Numbered from the stretch's first letter, positions 33,755-42,966 are shown. The stretch is DNA of 64,000 nt from PALSA-926 sp964476835 (GCA_964476835.1 CAYZCE010000001.1:62001-126000), one strand, 5' to 3'. The notes: generated by a model not told the origin, from the letters alone. Program-made: numbers and translations.

Positions 33755-34630
33755 TCAGCCTGCGCGTACCAGCTTTTCGTAGGCCTCGCGCAAGGCGCGC
33801 GTGACGGGGCCGACCTTATACGTGATGCCGTCGATCTCGCCGATGGGGGTGACTTCGGCGGCGGTGCCGGTAGCAAAGCATTCCTCGGCATCCTTGAGCT
33901 CATCCGGCATGATCGCACGCTCGATGATCTTGAAGCCGTTCTGGCGCGCCAGCTCAATGACCGTCTGGCGCGTGATGCCGTTGAGGAAGCAGTCGGGCTT
34001 CGGCGTATGGATCTCGCCGCCCTTGATCATGAAGAAGTTGGCGCCGGTCAGCTCGGCGACCTGCCCGCGGTAATCGAGCATCAGGCAATCCGCATAACCG
34101 TCGCGTTCTGCCATGTGTTTGGAGAGGGTGCAGATCATGTAAAGGCCAGAGGCTTTCACATGCACCGGCGCGCTGTCGGGCGCCGGACGGCGCCAGGTAG
34201 AGGTCTTGATACGGATGCCTTTCTCGCGCGCCTCGGCGCTGAAATAGCTTGGCCACTCCCATGCCGCGACGGCGAGGTGGATGCGCGCGGCTTGCGCCGA
34301 GACGCCCATCTGCTCCGCCCCGCGCCACGCCAATGGGCGCAGGTAACCGTCGACGATGTTGTTGGCGCGCACGGTCTCGAGGCAGGCCTCATTGATCTGC
34401 TCGAGGGTATAGGGGATTTTCATATCCATGGTCTTGCAGCCGTCGATCAGGCGCTGGCTGTGCTCGTTCAGCTTGAAAATGCGCCCGCCGTAGCAGCGCA
34501 CGCCCTCGAAAACCGAGCTGCCGTAGTGCAGCGCATGGGTCAGGAAATGCACCTTGGCGTCGCGCCACGGCAGGGTTTTGCCGTTGAACCAGATGAATCC
34601 GTCGCGGTCGTCGTAAGGGATCATGGACAT
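33755..34630 (-). CDS. ilvE: Branched-chain amino acid aminotransferase
   Basis: A 291-residue fold-type IV PLP enzyme interconverting leucine, isoleucine or valine with their keto acids. It shows HALHYGSSVFEGVRCY, the PLP-lysine region HVKASGLYMICTLSKH, LDYRGQVAELTGANFF, and GITRQTVIELA plus FATGTAAEVTPIGEIDG. The start at 34630 has AGGAAA upstream; a second ATG at 34624 is possible. Divergent from the response regulator gene with 55 bases between. It could feed the leucine-degradation genes at the left end of the window. Confidence 0.95.
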   Translation of the reverse strand: MSMIPYDDRDGFIWFNGKTLPWRDAKVHFLTHALHYGSSVFEGVRCYGGRIFKLNEHSQRLIDGCKTMDMKIPYTLEQINEACLETVRANNIVDGYLRPLAWRGAEQMGVSAQAARIHLAVAAWEWPSYFSAEAREKGIRIKTSTWRRPAPDSAPVHVKASGLYMICTLSKHMAERDGYADCLMLDYRGQVAELTGANFFMIKGGEIHTPKPDCFLNGITRQTVIELARQNGFKIIERAIMPDELKDAEECFATGTAAEVTPIGEIDGITYKVGPVTRALREAYEKLVRAG

Positions 34631-34685
34631 GATTATGTTTCCTGTTAAAATCGCCTGCGTACAGGATATTTGAAAGTCGTCCGTT

Positions 34686-35402
34686 TTGCAAACTGGCTTG
34701 GAACATCTCGCCGCGAAGGCGCAGCAGCCGCACGTCCTCGTTATTGACGACGACGAACGTTTGCGCACGCTCTTGTCGCGTTTCCTCGGCACGAACGACT
34801 TTATGGTGACGACGGCAGTGGATGCGGCGGATGCGCGCGCCAAGCTGGCGCAGTTTGCCTTCGACCTCATCGTCTGCGACGTGATGATGCCGGGCGAGGA
34901 TGGCCTTTCGCTGACGCGCAGCCTCAAGGCGGAGGGCATGGCGACGCCCGTGCTGCTGCTCACCGCGCTGGGCGAAACCTCCGCGCGCATCGACGGGCTG
35001 GAAGCCGGCGCCGACGATTACCTGCCGAAACCGTTCGAGCCGCGCGAGCTGCTGTTGCGCATGAACGCCATCCTGCGCCGCGTCGCCGTCGCGCCGCCGT
35101 CGAAGGAAAGCGCGCCATGCTTCGGCGCATGGACGCTGGATGCCGACCGCGGCGAACTGGTCTCGGCTGCCGAACGCGTGGCGCTGACGGCAGCTGAGCA
35201 TACGCTCTTGCGCGCGCTGCTCGCGCATAAGGGCGAAGTGGTCGGCCGCGAGGACCTCGCGCGCGCCTGCGGGCTGGACGCCGCCGAGCGCACCATCGAT
35301 GTGCAGGTCACCCGCCTGCGCAAGAAACTGGAACAAGACCCCAAGCAGCCGCGCTATCTGCAGACCGTGCGCGGCAAAGGCTATGTGCTATGGCCGGATT
35401 GA
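34686..35402 (+). CDS. OmpR-family response regulator
   Basis: A 238-residue DNA-binding regulator. The receiver domain (about 15-125) has an acidic pocket (VIDDDERLR), phospho-acceptor Asp65 in LIVCDVMMPGEDG, LLTALGET and Lys115 in YLPKPFEP. The C-terminal winged helix has RTIDVQVTRLRKKLEQDP and LQTVRGKGYVLWPD. The start appears to be TTG 34686; no ATG lies upstream of the receiver core. Its end overlaps the sensor kinase by 13 bases. The target genes are unknown, although divergent ilvE is adjacent. Confidence 0.92.
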   Translation: MQTGLEHLAAKAQQPHVLVIDDDERLRTLLSRFLGTNDFMVTTAVDAADARAKLAQFAFDLIVCDVMMPGEDGLSLTRSLKAEGMATPVLLLTALGETSARIDGLEAGADDYLPKPFEPRELLLRMNAILRRVAVAPPSKESAPCFGAWTLDADRGELVSAAERVALTAAEHTLLRALLAHKGEVVGREDLARACGLDAAERTIDVQVTRLRKKLEQDPKQPRYLQTVRGKGYVLWPD

Positions 35403-36715
35403 AGCAGATCAAGGCGCGCATCCTGCCGCGCACGCTCTACGGGCGGTCGCTGATGATCATCGTGCTGCCGGTCGTGCTGATCCAGCTGATCGTCGGCTAC
35501 ATCTTCCTCGACCGTCATTGGGACAGCATGAGCGATAAGCTGGCTTATGCCGTCGCCGGCGAGGTCGACCTGTTGACCAACGCTTACAAGCAGGCGCCGA
35601 ACGCGGCGACCAAAGCCTCCGTTGCCGCCGCCGCGCACAGTTTGGCCATGGACCTGACGGCGGAGGAGGGCAAGGTTGAGCCGACCCATGCCGACCGCCC
35701 CGCGTGGTACAGCGTCAACCGCAAGCTGCAGGAGATGCTGGAACGCAAGCTCGACAAGCCCTTCACCCTCGTGCCGCTCGACGATAACCGGCGTTTTGAA
35801 GTGCGCGTGCAACTCGACGAGGCGCATGTATTGCGCTTCGTCTGCTATTACAACCGCGTCTCCAGCCCCACAACGTACATCTTCCTGCTCTGGCTGATCG
35901 GCAGCTCGATCATCCTGACTGCCGTCGCCGTCATCTTCATGCGCAACCAGGTGCGTCCCATCCACCGCCTCGCCATCGCCGCCGAAAAGCTTGGCAAGGG
36001 GCAGGACATCCACGACTTCAAGATGGAAGGCGCGCGTGAAGTGCGGCAGGCGGGTCGCGCCTTTGTCGATATGCGCGACCGCATCCGCCGCCAGATCGAG
36101 CAGCGCACGGCCATGCTCGCCGGCGTCAGCCACGACCTGCGCACGCCGCTCACGCGCATGAAGCTGGAACTCGAGATGATGAAAGAAACGGCGCCGCGCG
36201 CCAACCTGCTCAACGACCTCGCCGAGATGGAGAAGATGCTCGAAGGCTACCTGACCTTCGCGCGCGGGCAGGGCGGCGAGAGCACGGAGCTGGTCGACAT
36301 GCGGGCGCTGCTCGACCGCCTTGTCGCCAACACGCGCCGCCAGGGCGGCGCTGTGCAGCTCGACGCGCCCGAAAAGCTGACCGCGCGCGTGCGCCCCGTC
36401 GCGCTGGAGCGCGCATTGTCCAACCTCGTCAGCAACGCCTGCAAATACGCGAAACATGTCTGGATCGCCGCGCACGCGGGCGCGGAAGACATCGAGATCA
36501 CCGTCGACGACGACGGCCCCGGCATCCCGCAAGACCTGCGCGACGAAGTGTTCAAGCCGTTCTACCGCCTCGAGAAGTCACGCAACCCGAAGACCGGCGG
36601 CGTCGGCCTCGGCCTCTCCATCGCGCAGGACATCGTCCACGGCCACGGCGGCGAAATTCACCTCGCCGACAGCCCGCACGGCGGCTTGCGCGCAACGGTG
36701 CGGTTGCCGTTGTAA
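35390..36715 (+). CDS. EnvZ-like sensor histidine kinase
   Basis: A 441-residue inner-membrane kinase. Predicted segments: TM1 about 19-41, a periplasmic sensor region about 42-160, TM2 about 162-184, a HAMP linker, a HisKA domain with His248 in AGVSHDLRTPLTRMKLE, and a HATPase domain with N-box NLVSNACKYAK, DDGPGIP and GGVGLGLSIAQDIVHGHGG. The overlap with the regulator gene and the matching EnvZ-type HisKA mark a cognate pair. The input signal cannot be read from sequence. Confidence 0.94.
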   Translation: MAGLKQIKARILPRTLYGRSLMIIVLPVVLIQLIVGYIFLDRHWDSMSDKLAYAVAGEVDLLTNAYKQAPNAATKASVAAAAHSLAMDLTAEEGKVEPTHADRPAWYSVNRKLQEMLERKLDKPFTLVPLDDNRRFEVRVQLDEAHVLRFVCYYNRVSSPTTYIFLLWLIGSSIILTAVAVIFMRNQVRPIHRLAIAAEKLGKGQDIHDFKMEGAREVRQAGRAFVDMRDRIRRQIEQRTAMLAGVSHDLRTPLTRMKLELEMMKETAPRANLLNDLAEMEKMLEGYLTFARGQGGESTELVDMRALLDRLVANTRRQGGAVQLDAPEKLTARVRPVALERALSNLVSNACKYAKHVWIAAHAGAEDIEITVDDDGPGIPQDLRDEVFKPFYRLEKSRNPKTGGVGLGLSIAQDIVHGHGGEIHLADSPHGGLRATVRLPL

Positions 36716-36718
36716 ATC

Positions 36719-37168
36719 CTATTTAGAGTTGCAGGTCACATACCCACAGAACCGCTCGAAATGTTCGAGGTCGCGGTCGAGGGTGGACATGGTCTTGGCG
36801 AGGTCGCGGGTGTCGTCGTCGAGGAAGGTCTTGACGACATGCACATAGAGCGCGGCGAAGGCGGCGACGTGTGGCGGCGACGCGGGCGCCTTGGCGAGCT
36901 TCAGCATGCGCGTCATGGTGCCGGCGGCGAGAGATGCGAAGTGCGGGATCATCGCCGGCGTGCGCGCGATCTCGCCGGGCAGGGCGGCGAAGACGGCCTT
37001 GTCGCCGCGCGCCAGCTCGACGCGTGTCATCATGATCTCGAACAGGTTGTCGCGCCAGTTGGGGCCGAGGCGCTTCTTGACGGCGCGGGCTGTTTTCTCC
37101 TCCAACGCGTGCAAAAGGGCTTCGCCGTGCTCGAGTTTGGACTGGTGGTTTTTGCGTTTCTGTGCCAT
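36719..37168 (-). CDS. Hypothetical all-helical protein, TetR-C/COQ9-like
   Basis: A 149-residue basic protein. The composition and segments (ARAVKKRLGPNWRDNLFEIM, FAALPGEIARTPAMIPHF, FAALYVHVVKTFLDDDTRDL) look like the all-helical C-terminal domain of TetR or COQ9 proteins. No helix-turn-helix N-terminal domain is present, so it is not a complete TetR repressor. It is convergent with the kinase gene and divergent from the PfkB kinase gene. Function unknown; the resemblance is weak. Confidence 0.7.
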   Translation of the reverse strand: MAQKRKNHQSKLEHGEALLHALEEKTARAVKKRLGPNWRDNLFEIMMTRVELARGDKAVFAALPGEIARTPAMIPHFASLAAGTMTRMLKLAKAPASPPHVAAFAALYVHVVKTFLDDDTRDLAKTMSTLDRDLEHFERFCGYVTCNSK

Positions 37169-37197
37169 GATCCACTCAAAATAAAGGGAATTTTCGC

Positions 37198-38166
37198 ATG
37201 AGTAAAGAACAACTGGATGTCGTCGGCATCGGCAACGCGATCGTGGACGTACTGGCGCGGTCGGAAGACGCCTTTCTGCAAAACAACGGCATCCACAAAG
37301 GCGCCATGACGCTGATCGACCTCGCGCAGACCGAGGCGCTCTATGCCAAGATGGGCCCGGCGATGGAAATGTCGGGCGGCTCGGCGGCGAACACCATCGC
37401 GGCCTTCGCGAGCCTCGGCGGCGCGGGCGGCTATATCGGCAAGGTCGCGGGCGACCAGCTCGGCCATGTCTTCGGCCATGATATCCGCGCGAGCGGCGTC
37501 GAATACGCGACCGCGCCGCTCACCGGCGGCGCGCCGACTGCGCGCTGCATGATCTTCGTGACGCCGGATGCGCAGCGCACCATGTGCACCTACCTCGGCG
37601 CCTGCACGCAGTTGACGGTCGCCGACGTCGACGCCGACCTGATCGGCCGCGCGCAGGTGACGTATCTGGAAGGCTATCTCTTCGATCCGGAACATGCCAA
37701 GGAAGCTTTCCGTCATGCAGCCGATGTCGCGCACGCGGCAGGGCGCAAGGTGGCGCTGTCGCTCTCCGACCCGTTCTGCGTCGGACGGCACCATGCGGAG
37801 TTCCTCGCTTTCGTCGAGAAGCATGTCGACATCCTCTTCGCCAACGAGGCGGAGATCGAGGCGCTCTATAACGGCGGCAAACCGCAATGCGACCTCGCCG
37901 TCGTCACGCACGGCGCGAAGGGCTCGCAGATCATCACGCCGCAAGGGACGATCGAGGTAAAGGCGGAGCCTGTCGCGCAGGTCGTCGATACCACCGGCGC
38001 GGGCGATCTTTATGCGGCGGGTTTCCTCTACGGCTACACGCGCGGTAAGCCGCTGGCGGAGTGCGGGCGCATCGGCTCCATCGCGGCGGGTGAGATCATC
38101 GCGCAGCTGGGCGCACGCCCGCAGCGCAGCCTCGCGCAGTTGCTCAAGGAAAAGAAGGCGGCATGA
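37198..38166 (+). CDS. PfkB-family sugar/nucleoside kinase (adenosine kinase-like)
   Basis: A 322-residue ribokinase-fold enzyme transferring phosphate from ATP to a sugar or nucleoside. It shows the N-terminal GIGNAIVDVLAR, the substrate signature MSGGSAANTIAAFASLGG, and the C-terminal anion-hole/catalytic motif DTTGAGDLYAAGFLYG. It resembles alphaproteobacterial proteins annotated as adenosine kinase, but the substrate cannot be fixed. Its stop is one base from the next start (TGATATG), so the downstream binding protein is co-transcribed. Confidence 0.9.
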   Translation: MSKEQLDVVGIGNAIVDVLARSEDAFLQNNGIHKGAMTLIDLAQTEALYAKMGPAMEMSGGSAANTIAAFASLGGAGGYIGKVAGDQLGHVFGHDIRASGVEYATAPLTGGAPTARCMIFVTPDAQRTMCTYLGACTQLTVADVDADLIGRAQVTYLEGYLFDPEHAKEAFRHAADVAHAAGRKVALSLSDPFCVGRHHAEFLAFVEKHVDILFANEAEIEALYNGGKPQCDLAVVTHGAKGSQIITPQGTIEVKAEPVAQVVDTTGAGDLYAAGFLYGYTRGKPLAECGRIGSIAAGEIIAQLGARPQRSLAQLLKEKKAA

Positions 38167-38167
38167 T

Positions 38168-39934
38168 ATGAAGCGGCTTCTGCCCGCACTCGCGTTGCTG
38201 ATGGCCATGTCTGCGCCCGCGCAGGCTGGTCAGCAGGCGATCGCGATGACGGGCGTGCCGCTCTATCCCGCTGGCTTCACGCATATGGACTATGCCAACG
38301 CCGGCGCGCCCAAAGGCGGCGCGCTCAAGATGGCGCGCATCGGCACCTTCGACAACCTCAATAGCAGCGTCATCTTCGGCAATGCGGTCGAAGGCCTCGA
38401 TCTTATCAGCGACAAGCTGATGCAGCGCGGCTGGAACGAGCCGTTCACGCTCTATAGCCTTGTCGCCGAGAGCGTTGATGTTTCGCCGGATCGCTCCACG
38501 ATCACTTTCCATCTTAACCCGAAAGCGCGCTTTCACGACGGCGTGCCGATGACGGCGGAGGACGTGCAGTTCAGCTTCGAGATGCTGAAAAAATACGGCA
38601 TGCCCGTGCGCCGCCGTGTCTACGGGCAGGTCAGTGAAGTGAAGATCACTTCGCCGCACGACATCACTTTCACTTTCGGCAAGGAACATGACCGCGAAGC
38701 GGTGATGATTTTGGCGCTGCTGCCGGTGCTGCCGAAACATTATTGGGAGCAGCGCGACGTCTCGAAAACCACCCTGGAGCCGCCGCTCGGCAGCGGGCCT
38801 TACCGTATCAAGTTGGTCGAGCCGGGGCGCAAGATCGTCTATGAGCGCGTGAAGGATTACTGGGCCAAGGACCTGCCGATCAACAAGGGCCTCTACAACT
38901 TCGACACCATTACCTACAGCTATTACCGCGACGACAGCGTGGCGCTGGAGAGCTTCAAGGCGGGTGACTACAACCTGCGCGTCGAGGGCGACATCCACAA
39001 GTGGATGACGGCCTACGACTTCAAGGCGTTCGACGACGGCCGCGTGGTGAAGGAAGAAATCCCCTTCAGCCGCCCCGACTGGTTGCGCTCCTTCATCTTC
39101 AACACGCGCCGTCCACAGTTCGAGGATCGCCGCGTGCGCGAGGCGCTCGGCCTGATGTTCGATTTCGACTGGATCAACAAGAACTTGTTCTTCGGCGCGC
39201 TGCACCGCACCGGCAGCACCTTCCCCAATTCGCCGCTCGCCGCCGCTGGCGCGCCGGAAGGGGAGGAGAAGGCGCTGCTCGAAAAATACAAGAAGGACTT
39301 GCCACCCGAGGTCTTCGGCCCGGCATGGCAGCCGCCCACGGGCGACATGCGCGAGCGTCAGCGTCAGGCGGTAAAGCTGTTGAAAGAAGCGGGTTGGGTC
39401 TATAAGGATCAGGAACTGGTGGACGCCAAGACCGGCGTGCCGTTCACGTTCGAGATCCTGCTCGGCGATCCCGCGCAGGAGAAGGTGGCGCTTGCCTTCA
39501 CGCGCGCGCTGAAAAAAATCGGCATCGCCGCGCGTGTGCGCGTGGTGGATGCGGCGCAGTTCACCGGACGGCTCGAGGACTACGACTACGACATGGTCTT
39601 GTTCCAGGTGCTCAACTCGCTCTCGCCGGGTAACGAGCAGGCCAATTACTGGAGCAGCAAGGCCGCCGCCAACAAAGGCTCGCGCAACTACGCCGGCGTC
39701 ATGAACCCCGCCGTTGACGCCATGGCTGAAGGCATCGCGCACGCAGAAGACTACAAGGCGCTGACGGCGCGCGCCCATGCGCTCGACCGCGCCCTGATGT
39801 GGGGCTATTACATGATCCCGCTGCAATACCTCGGCCGCGACCTTGTCGCCCATGCGGCGGACCTCAAGCATCCCGAGGTGACGCCAATTTATGGAATTGC
39901 AAAAGAGGCGTGGTGGCAGGATCAGGGCCGATAA
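38168..39934 (+). CDS. yejA: Extracellular solute-binding protein family 5, YejA-like
   Basis: A 588-residue periplasmic binding protein for peptides or similar solutes. The signal peptide MKRLLPALALLMAMSAPAQA is followed by the SBP_bac_5 fold (LNPKARFHDGVPMTAEDVQFSFE, LGSGPYRI, VREALGLMFDFDWINKN). It resembles YejA of the microcin C-type uptake system. The usual permease and ATPase genes (yejBEF) are absent from the window, so it either pairs with a distant transporter or is used alone. The ATG at 38168 is preferred; the frame opens earlier only inside the kinase gene. Confidence 0.9.
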   Translation: MKRLLPALALLMAMSAPAQAGQQAIAMTGVPLYPAGFTHMDYANAGAPKGGALKMARIGTFDNLNSSVIFGNAVEGLDLISDKLMQRGWNEPFTLYSLVAESVDVSPDRSTITFHLNPKARFHDGVPMTAEDVQFSFEMLKKYGMPVRRRVYGQVSEVKITSPHDITFTFGKEHDREAVMILALLPVLPKHYWEQRDVSKTTLEPPLGSGPYRIKLVEPGRKIVYERVKDYWAKDLPINKGLYNFDTITYSYYRDDSVALESFKAGDYNLRVEGDIHKWMTAYDFKAFDDGRVVKEEIPFSRPDWLRSFIFNTRRPQFEDRRVREALGLMFDFDWINKNLFFGALHRTGSTFPNSPLAAAGAPEGEEKALLEKYKKDLPPEVFGPAWQPPTGDMRERQRQAVKLLKEAGWVYKDQELVDAKTGVPFTFEILLGDPAQEKVALAFTRALKKIGIAARVRVVDAAQFTGRLEDYDYDMVLFQVLNSLSPGNEQANYWSSKAAANKGSRNYAGVMNPAVDAMAEGIAHAEDYKALTARAHALDRALMWGYYMIPLQYLGRDLVAHAADLKHPEVTPIYGIAKEAWWQDQGR

Positions 39935-39974
39935 GACTGTTTTTTTTAGTCCCGAAATGCCGTATAACAGGGAT

Positions 39975-40505
39975 ATGGCGATGAAGTTCAAACATATGCT
40001 GGTTCTGGCTGTTCTCGTGAGCGCGGGGTGTTCCTCGGCTCCCGTTGGTCAGGCCTATTGGCAGCGCGTCGAGGACAGCTCGGCCCTCTACCTCACCGGC
40101 CCCAAGGCGCAGCAGCAGCTGGAAGAAAACATCGCCCTCTGCGTGCATGAGATCGACGAGATGGTGAAGCTCGACGCCCTGCGCGGCACGCTGCCGCCGG
40201 ATACGCACAGCGAATATAACCGCGCGCTCAAGGCCTCGGGCGACCTCGCTTATTACGATACGCCGACGCAATACCGCGACCTCAAGGTCGCGCATAGCGA
40301 CTTCCACGATTTCGAGAGCTGCATGCGCGGCAAGGGCTGGGAACGCGTGACCTTCATGCGCTACCAGACCGCTTCCAAGGCCGAGAACACCTATCGCGAG
40401 ACCAAGCAGTTCCGCGAGACCGGCCTGATCGGCGACGCCGCCGTCGCCAAGAAGCTCGAGCAGATGCAGGACGAAAACAACGCCATCTACGGCGTCAACC
40501 CGTAA
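39975..40505 (+). CDS. Predicted lipoprotein of unknown function
   Basis: A 176-residue exported protein. The signal MAMKFKHMLVLAVLVSAGC ends in the lipobox VSAGC. The mature region is rich in charged residues and has two more cysteines (IALCVHEID, FESCMRGKGWERVTF), which may form a disulfide. The GKGW-E-R motif near a conserved Cys is common in small alphaproteobacterial lipoproteins. ATG 39975 or 39981 are both possible; AGGG at 39969-39972 suits the second. Not further recognised. Confidence 0.75.
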   Translation: MAMKFKHMLVLAVLVSAGCSSAPVGQAYWQRVEDSSALYLTGPKAQQQLEENIALCVHEIDEMVKLDALRGTLPPDTHSEYNRALKASGDLAYYDTPTQYRDLKVAHSDFHDFESCMRGKGWERVTFMRYQTASKAENTYRETKQFRETGLIGDAAVAKKLEQMQDENNAIYGVNP

Positions 40506-41459
40506 TCAGCGCTTTATCCCGTTCCACAGCTTGACCGCGGCCTTGTGCGCGGCCTCGACCGTCAGCGACGTCATCAGGCATGGCGCGGTGCGCGGGTTAT
40601 AGCCGGGATAAGCGATCAGCTGGTCGAAGTTTTCCGGCGTCGCCGCATAAGCGGTATGCGATCCCCATGGGTGGTAGAGATGCGGCCAGCTCGGCCCGAA
40701 GAGGCCGAGCGTCGGCACGCCGGCCGCGGCGGCGGCATGCATCAATCCTGAATCATTGCCGACATAGAAGGTGCAGCGCGCGATGGCGGCGGCGGCGTCC
40801 TCGGGCCGGCCCTTGGCGATCATGTCGATGCGGCGGGCGAGGGGGATAGCGTCGAGCACCTTGCGCGCGACGTCTTCCTCGCCGGGCGCGGCGAAGACGG
40901 CGACCATGGCATCAGGCAAAATGCCGCCGGGCGCGGTCAGGCGTTCGAGCAGCGCAATGAAACTCTCCGCAGGCCATGTCTTGGCCGCCCAGTTGGCGGC
41001 GGGGCCGACGGCCAGCACGCTACGGCCGGACGGGATGACGCCGGCGGCTTTGCTTTGCTGCGCGGCGCTGAACCACAGGCGCGGCGCGGGCGGCGTTGCG
41101 GTGCCGATCACCTGCGCGATCTGTTCAACTTTGTGCAGGCGCTTGTCCTGCTTGCCCCAGATATATCGTTTGCGTGCGAGCAACAGGCGCGAGACGAGGC
41201 TGTCGCGCAAGTCGACGACGATGTCCCAGCGCGTGGCCGCGGTTTCCTTCCACAGGCGCAGCCAGTGGCGGTTATAGCGTTCTTTCTTGAGCGGGATGAC
41301 GCGTTCCACGTTCGGCGCCGTCGCGAAAACACCTGCGACCAGTGGTCCGCAAGCGACGGTGATGCGCGCGGCCGGGTATTTCTCAACCAGACAGCTCAGC
41401 GCCCCGGTGGAAAGGACGCCGTCGCCGAGGCGCGTCGATGTGATGAACAAGATCTTCAT
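40506..41459 (-). CDS. Glycosyltransferase family 9 (heptosyltransferase-like)
   Basis: A 317-residue GT-B enzyme of the ADP-heptose:LPS heptosyltransferase family. It shows the N-terminal KILFITSTRLGDGVLSTGAL, VDLRDSLVSRLLLAR, and the C-terminal donor-site motif YVGNDSGLMHAAAAAGVPT followed by LFGPSWPHLYHPWG. It likely adds a sugar to the lipopolysaccharide core at the inner membrane. The acceptor and linkage are not inferable. It ends immediately next to the convergent lipoprotein stop. Confidence 0.9.
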   Translation of the reverse strand: MKILFITSTRLGDGVLSTGALSCLVEKYPAARITVACGPLVAGVFATAPNVERVIPLKKERYNRHWLRLWKETAATRWDIVVDLRDSLVSRLLLARKRYIWGKQDKRLHKVEQIAQVIGTATPPAPRLWFSAAQQSKAAGVIPSGRSVLAVGPAANWAAKTWPAESFIALLERLTAPGGILPDAMVAVFAAPGEEDVARKVLDAIPLARRIDMIAKGRPEDAAAAIARCTFYVGNDSGLMHAAAAAGVPTLGLFGPSWPHLYHPWGSHTAYAATPENFDQLIAYPGYNPRTAPCLMTSLTVEAAHKAAVKLWNGIKR

Positions 41460-41479
41460 GCCAGGCCAAGCCTAGCACA

Positions 41480-41971
41480 TCAGGGAGCGGGCTTCGACAG
41501 TTGCTTTTTCTGCTCGGTCAGCGCCTTGAAGTCTTCATAGGCGATCGGCGTGACGGGCGCGGTTTCCGCAGAGAGGCCGGCCTTGAGATGGTGGCGCAGG
41601 TCCTTCTTCCACTGGCGCACGTCTCCGACGGCGCGCTGGAAGGCCTTGAAGACTTTGCACCGCAGCTGTTCGCGCGTCGAGGCGTTCTTGATTTCGTCCG
41701 TGCGGGTGATGCACCATTCGGACAGCTTGACGATCGCGCCCCAGGTGCCGCGCGCAGGATCGTGCGGCAGCGTGATCTCCCACGGGATCTGCGAGGCGTT
41801 GGGCAGGACGTTGCCGGGCGGTGCGACCTTGTGCGTGCGCGCCAGCATTTTCAATTCGGTATGCTCCCAGATTTCGTGGCTGCCTTTGCCGCCGCGCAGG
41901 GGCGTGTAGCCGTGATCGAGCAGGAACCTTTCGCGGTCTTCCTTGGTCATTCCTGATTTGCTCGAAGCCAT
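41480..41971 (-). CDS. HicA-like (YcfA) domain protein with a C-terminal helical extension
   Basis: A 163-residue protein. Residues about 10-65 resemble the HicA mRNA-interferase fold: RERFLLDHGYTPLRGGKGSH, with the catalytic-type histidine in GSHEIWEH, followed by a strand region and PPGNVLP. HicA toxins are normally about 60-80 residues; here about 90 extra residues (Trp- and Lys-rich, helical: QLRCKVFKAFQRAVGDVRQW) follow. No HicB antitoxin gene is adjacent. It may be a toxin-derived RNA-binding protein rather than a toxin. The assignment rests on motif resemblance. Confidence 0.65.
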   Translation of the reverse strand: MASSKSGMTKEDRERFLLDHGYTPLRGGKGSHEIWEHTELKMLARTHKVAPPGNVLPNASQIPWEITLPHDPARGTWGAIVKLSEWCITRTDEIKNASTREQLRCKVFKAFQRAVGDVRQWKKDLRHHLKAGLSAETAPVTPIAYEDFKALTEQKKQLSKPAP

Positions 41972-42036
41972 GCGCGCTCCACGATATGATTACGTGTCAT
42001 AATCATACCGCAGGCGGGTAAACGGATGGTTAACGC

Positions 42037-42231
42037 TCAGTGCTTGGTCCAATAAGCCAGCAGGAGGAAGGCGATGGTCAGGCCTTGGAAAAAGACGCGC
42101 ATCTGCATCATTTTATTGCTGAGGCGGTGGGCTTTTTCGCTGCCCTTGGCCATCGCGCCGATGCCGAGGAGCAGGGAGGCGACGACCCCGCAAAGGGACA
42201 CCAGCGCCGCGATCATGAAAAACTTGTCCAT
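42037..42231 (-). CDS. HIG1-domain twin-transmembrane protein
   Basis: A 64-residue inner-membrane protein with two hydrophobic helices (FFMIAALVSLCGVVASLLLG and FFQGLTIAFLLLAYW) joined by a polar loop containing HRLSNKMMQMRV. The S-N-K-x-M-x-x-R-V/Q loop matches HIG1-type proteins that associate with cytochrome oxidase or respiratory supercomplexes. Bacterial relatives are little studied, so the role is by family analogy. Confidence 0.8.
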   Translation of the reverse strand: MDKFFMIAALVSLCGVVASLLLGIGAMAKGSEKAHRLSNKMMQMRVFFQGLTIAFLLLAYWTKH

Positions 42232-42300
42232 CTGGTCATTCCTTCTTTTGACTGAGGCCTATATTATACGAGCCACAGGATTTTGAAAGCGAGGATACAG

Positions 42301-42966
42301 ATGATCGACGGACCCATGCTCCCGCCGCGTTCGGGAACCGCGAAACAGATGGTGGTATTGCTGCACGGCTACGGCTCGAACGGCGACGACCTGATCTCGA
42401 TCGGTGCGGAGTGGGCGTCGGCGCTGCCGGATGCCGTGTTCCTCTCCCCGCACGCGCCGGACCGGTGCGAGGCATGGGCGCAAGGATACCAGTGGTTTTC
42501 GATCCGTACCGTCGAAGGCATCGTGACGAAGGAATTCGAGCGCGCCGAATTGATCCAGCCGCCCGCTGCGGCGCTGAACGCATATCTCGATGCGCAGCTG
42601 GGGAAGTGGGGCATCGCGGAAGACAAGCTGCTGGTCGCCGGTTTCTCGCAGGGCGCGATGATGGCGATGTATACGATGCCGCGCCGCGCCAAGGCTTGCG
42701 CCGGCGTGATCGGTTATTCAGGCCTGCTGGTGGATGCCAAGAGCCTGACGGCGCCCGGCATCGCGAAGATGCCCGTGCTGGCCGTGCATGGCGCCGCTGA
42801 CGACGTGGTGCCGCCCTTTTGCCTTGAAGGCGTGAGCGAAGGCTTCACGGCGGCGGGATTCGATGTTGAAACAATCCTCCGCCCCGGCCTCGGCCACGGA
42901 ATCGACCAGGTCGGCTTTATGCGGGGGCTTGCCTTCACCAAGGCTTGTTTCGGCCTAGAGCCCTGA
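42301..42966 (+). CDS. Phospholipase/carboxylesterase, alpha/beta hydrolase
   Basis: A 221-residue Abhydrolase_2-type esterase. It shows the oxyanion region VVLLHGYGSNGDDLIS, the nucleophile elbow VAGFSQGAMMAM, the acid residue in AVHGAADDVVPP and the terminal catalytic His in PGLGHGID. ATG at 42301 has GAGGA just upstream; a TTG at 42283 is less likely. It hydrolyses carboxyl or thioesters of unknown nature in the cytoplasm. It is followed 72 bases later by a tRNA gene. Confidence 0.9.
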   Translation: MIDGPMLPPRSGTAKQMVVLLHGYGSNGDDLISIGAEWASALPDAVFLSPHAPDRCEAWAQGYQWFSIRTVEGIVTKEFERAELIQPPAAALNAYLDAQLGKWGIAEDKLLVAGFSQGAMMAMYTMPRRAKACAGVIGYSGLLVDAKSLTAPGIAKMPVLAVHGAADDVVPPFCLEGVSEGFTAAGFDVETILRPGLGHGIDQVGFMRGLAFTKACFGLEP

